5,162 nucleotides of DNA, from NCBI GenBank assembly GCA_016200365.1, contig JACQEW010000037.1, forward strand, positions 1 to 5,162, read 5' to 3'. The notes under the pieces were generated by a model. It saw only the letters and a program-made list of their open reading frames with translations. It ran no database searches and had not been told where the DNA came from. Source of the DNA: Nitrospinota bacterium. Its GTDB lineage: Bacteria > Nitrospinota > Nitrospinia > UBA9942. Shown here piece by piece: positions 4,206 through 5,162 of the stretch; the first letter of the stretch is position 1, and the number at the start of each line of letters is the position of its first letter. The position numbers and the translations under genes are program-made.

Positions 4206-5162
4206 TTGAGTCTTCAGAGAGTAGAAATCGAGATAAACGGGGGTAAACTCTCCATTGAAACAGGGGAGGTTGCAAGACAGGCAAACGGCTCTGCATTGAT
4301 TAGATACGGCGATACGGTAGTGATTGCTACTGCCGTAGTATCTAAGACGGCAAGGGAGGGCATTGATTTTCTGCCCCTGACAGTAGATTACAGGGAGAAA
4401 TTTTATGCTGCAGGGAAGATACCGGGAGGTTTTTTTAAAAGAGAGGGGAAGCCTTCCGAAAGGGAGGTCCTTGTTTCAAGGCTGATAGATAGACCGCTTC
4501 GCCCGCTCTTCCCAGAAGGTTTTACCAATGAGGTGCAGGTAGTATGTTTCGTCCTCTCCGCCGACCAGAAATATGATCCGGATATTCTGGCGATAATAGG
4601 TGCATCCGTATCCCTCTCTGTCTCGGATATACCGTTACTCAGCCCGGTTGGGGCGGTAAGGGTGGGAAGGGTTGACGGTAAATTTATAACAAATCCTTCT
4701 TATGAGGAGATAGGAAAGAGCGACCTTAATATAGTTATTGCAGGGACAAAAGATTCGATAGTAATGGTAGAGGGCGGCGCAAAGGAGATTCCCGAGAACA
4801 TAATCGTTGATGCGCTTAGCTATGGTCATGAAGAGATTAAAAAGATCGTTGACCTCCAGTTAGAGCTGTCTAAAAGAATAGGCAAGGAGAAGATGAAACC
4901 GCCGGAGGCGGCTCATGAGAAATCCGTTATTCAAATGAGGGTCAGGGAATTTGCAGGTAAAAAACTTGAAGAGGCGGTAATCATAAAGGATAAATTGAAG
5001 AGAGAGGCAAAGGTAGATGAAGTATTGAAAGAGACCATCGAGCAGTTAATCCCCGCTGTCCCGCCTTTAGAAAAGGCAGGCGAGGCAGGGTTTTCAGAAG
5101 GGGATATAAAAAAGTCCTTTGAAAATCTGGAAAGCGAGACAGTCAGAAGGCTTATAATCGAA
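4206..5162 (+). CDS. pnp: Polyribonucleotide nucleotidyltransferase (PNPase), N-terminal part (3' end outside window)
   Basis: PNPase is a trimeric 3'-to-5' phosphorolytic exoribonuclease that degrades mRNA to nucleoside diphosphates. The 319 codons present form an open frame to the window edge, about 45% of a usual 700-residue protein. They cover the first RNase PH-like domain: VEIEINGGKLSIETGEVARQANGSALIRYGDTVVIATAV-type start (6-44), FLPLTVDYREKFYAAGKIPGGFFKREG (55-81) with the FFKR RNA-binding loop at 76-79, and SRLIDRPLRPLFPEGF (91-106). Next comes VEGGAKEIPE (188-197) and the beginning of the all-helical linker (about 240-319). The S1 and KH RNA-binding domains lie beyond the window. 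The start is TTG at 4206, the codon after a good Shine-Dalgarno, giving MSLQRVEIEI. Linkage to rpsO is the rule in bacteria; pnp may share the rpsO promoter. Confidence 0.96.
   Translation, partial: MSLQRVEIEINGGKLSIETGEVARQANGSALIRYGDTVVIATAVVSKTAREGIDFLPLTVDYREKFYAAGKIPGGFFKREGKPSEREVLVSRLIDRPLRPLFPEGFTNEVQVVCFVLSADQKYDPDILAIIGASVSLSVSDIPLLSPVGAVRVGRVDGKFITNPSYEEIGKSDLNIVIAGTKDSIVMVEGGAKEIPENIIVDALSYGHEEIKKIVDLQLELSKRIGKEKMKPPEAAHEKSVIQMRVREFAGKKLEEAVIIKDKLKREAKVDEVLKETIEQLIPAVPPLEKAGEAGFSEGDIKKSFENLESETVRRLIIE

Overview
The window is a slice of a conserved bacterial translation/RNA-metabolism operon, all on the + strand: the 3' end of nusA (1-253), infB (348-2459), rbfA (2543-2890), truB (2998-3681), rpsO (3835-4104) and the 5' part of pnp (4206-5162, running off the window). 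The gene order is standard. The usual optional members (ylxR and an L7Ae-like gene between nusA and infB, a DHH-family phosphoesterase gene between rbfA and truB) are missing. Every protein is intact and recognisable by its family motifs. The organism is a bacterium with moderate GC in genes, very AT-rich spacers and heavy use of ATA (Ile) and AGG/AGA (Arg) codons. This resembles uncultured Nitrospirota/Desulfobacterota-type lineages, but that placement is only a guess.

The genes work together. NusA is a transcription elongation/antitermination factor, IF2 places initiator tRNA on the 30S subunit, RbfA matures the 30S subunit, TruB makes pseudouridine 55 in tRNA, S15 is an early 30S assembly protein, and PNPase degrades RNA. 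A good sigma70-type promoter (3687-3715) lies between truB and rpsO, so rpsO-pnp can probably be transcribed separately from the upstream genes.

The unusual part is between the genes. All five spacers are occupied by imperfect palindromes whose arms are short tandem repeats: period 8 (285-331), 7 (2461-2532), 7 (2893-2999), 8 (3733-3805) and 7 (4105-4189). The unit sequence differs from spacer to spacer, yet in each case one arm is close to the reverse complement of the other. A sixth copy of the same architecture sits inside the infB reading frame (603-663), and there the period is 6, which keeps the frame; it encodes Val-Glu and Leu-Pro repeats in the interdomain linker of IF2. The spacers after infB and after rpsO share two exact blocks (17 and 16 nt) in opposite orientation, so at least these two are related copies.

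The palindromes reach the translation signals. The infB Shine-Dalgarno is part of a repeat unit, rbfA and truB have no Shine-Dalgarno at all, the truB ATG lies in the base of a 40-bp stem, and the rpsO leader palindrome is followed by a T-rich tract like an intrinsic terminator. This dispersed palindromic tandem-repeat system is the main candidate for something poorly described here.
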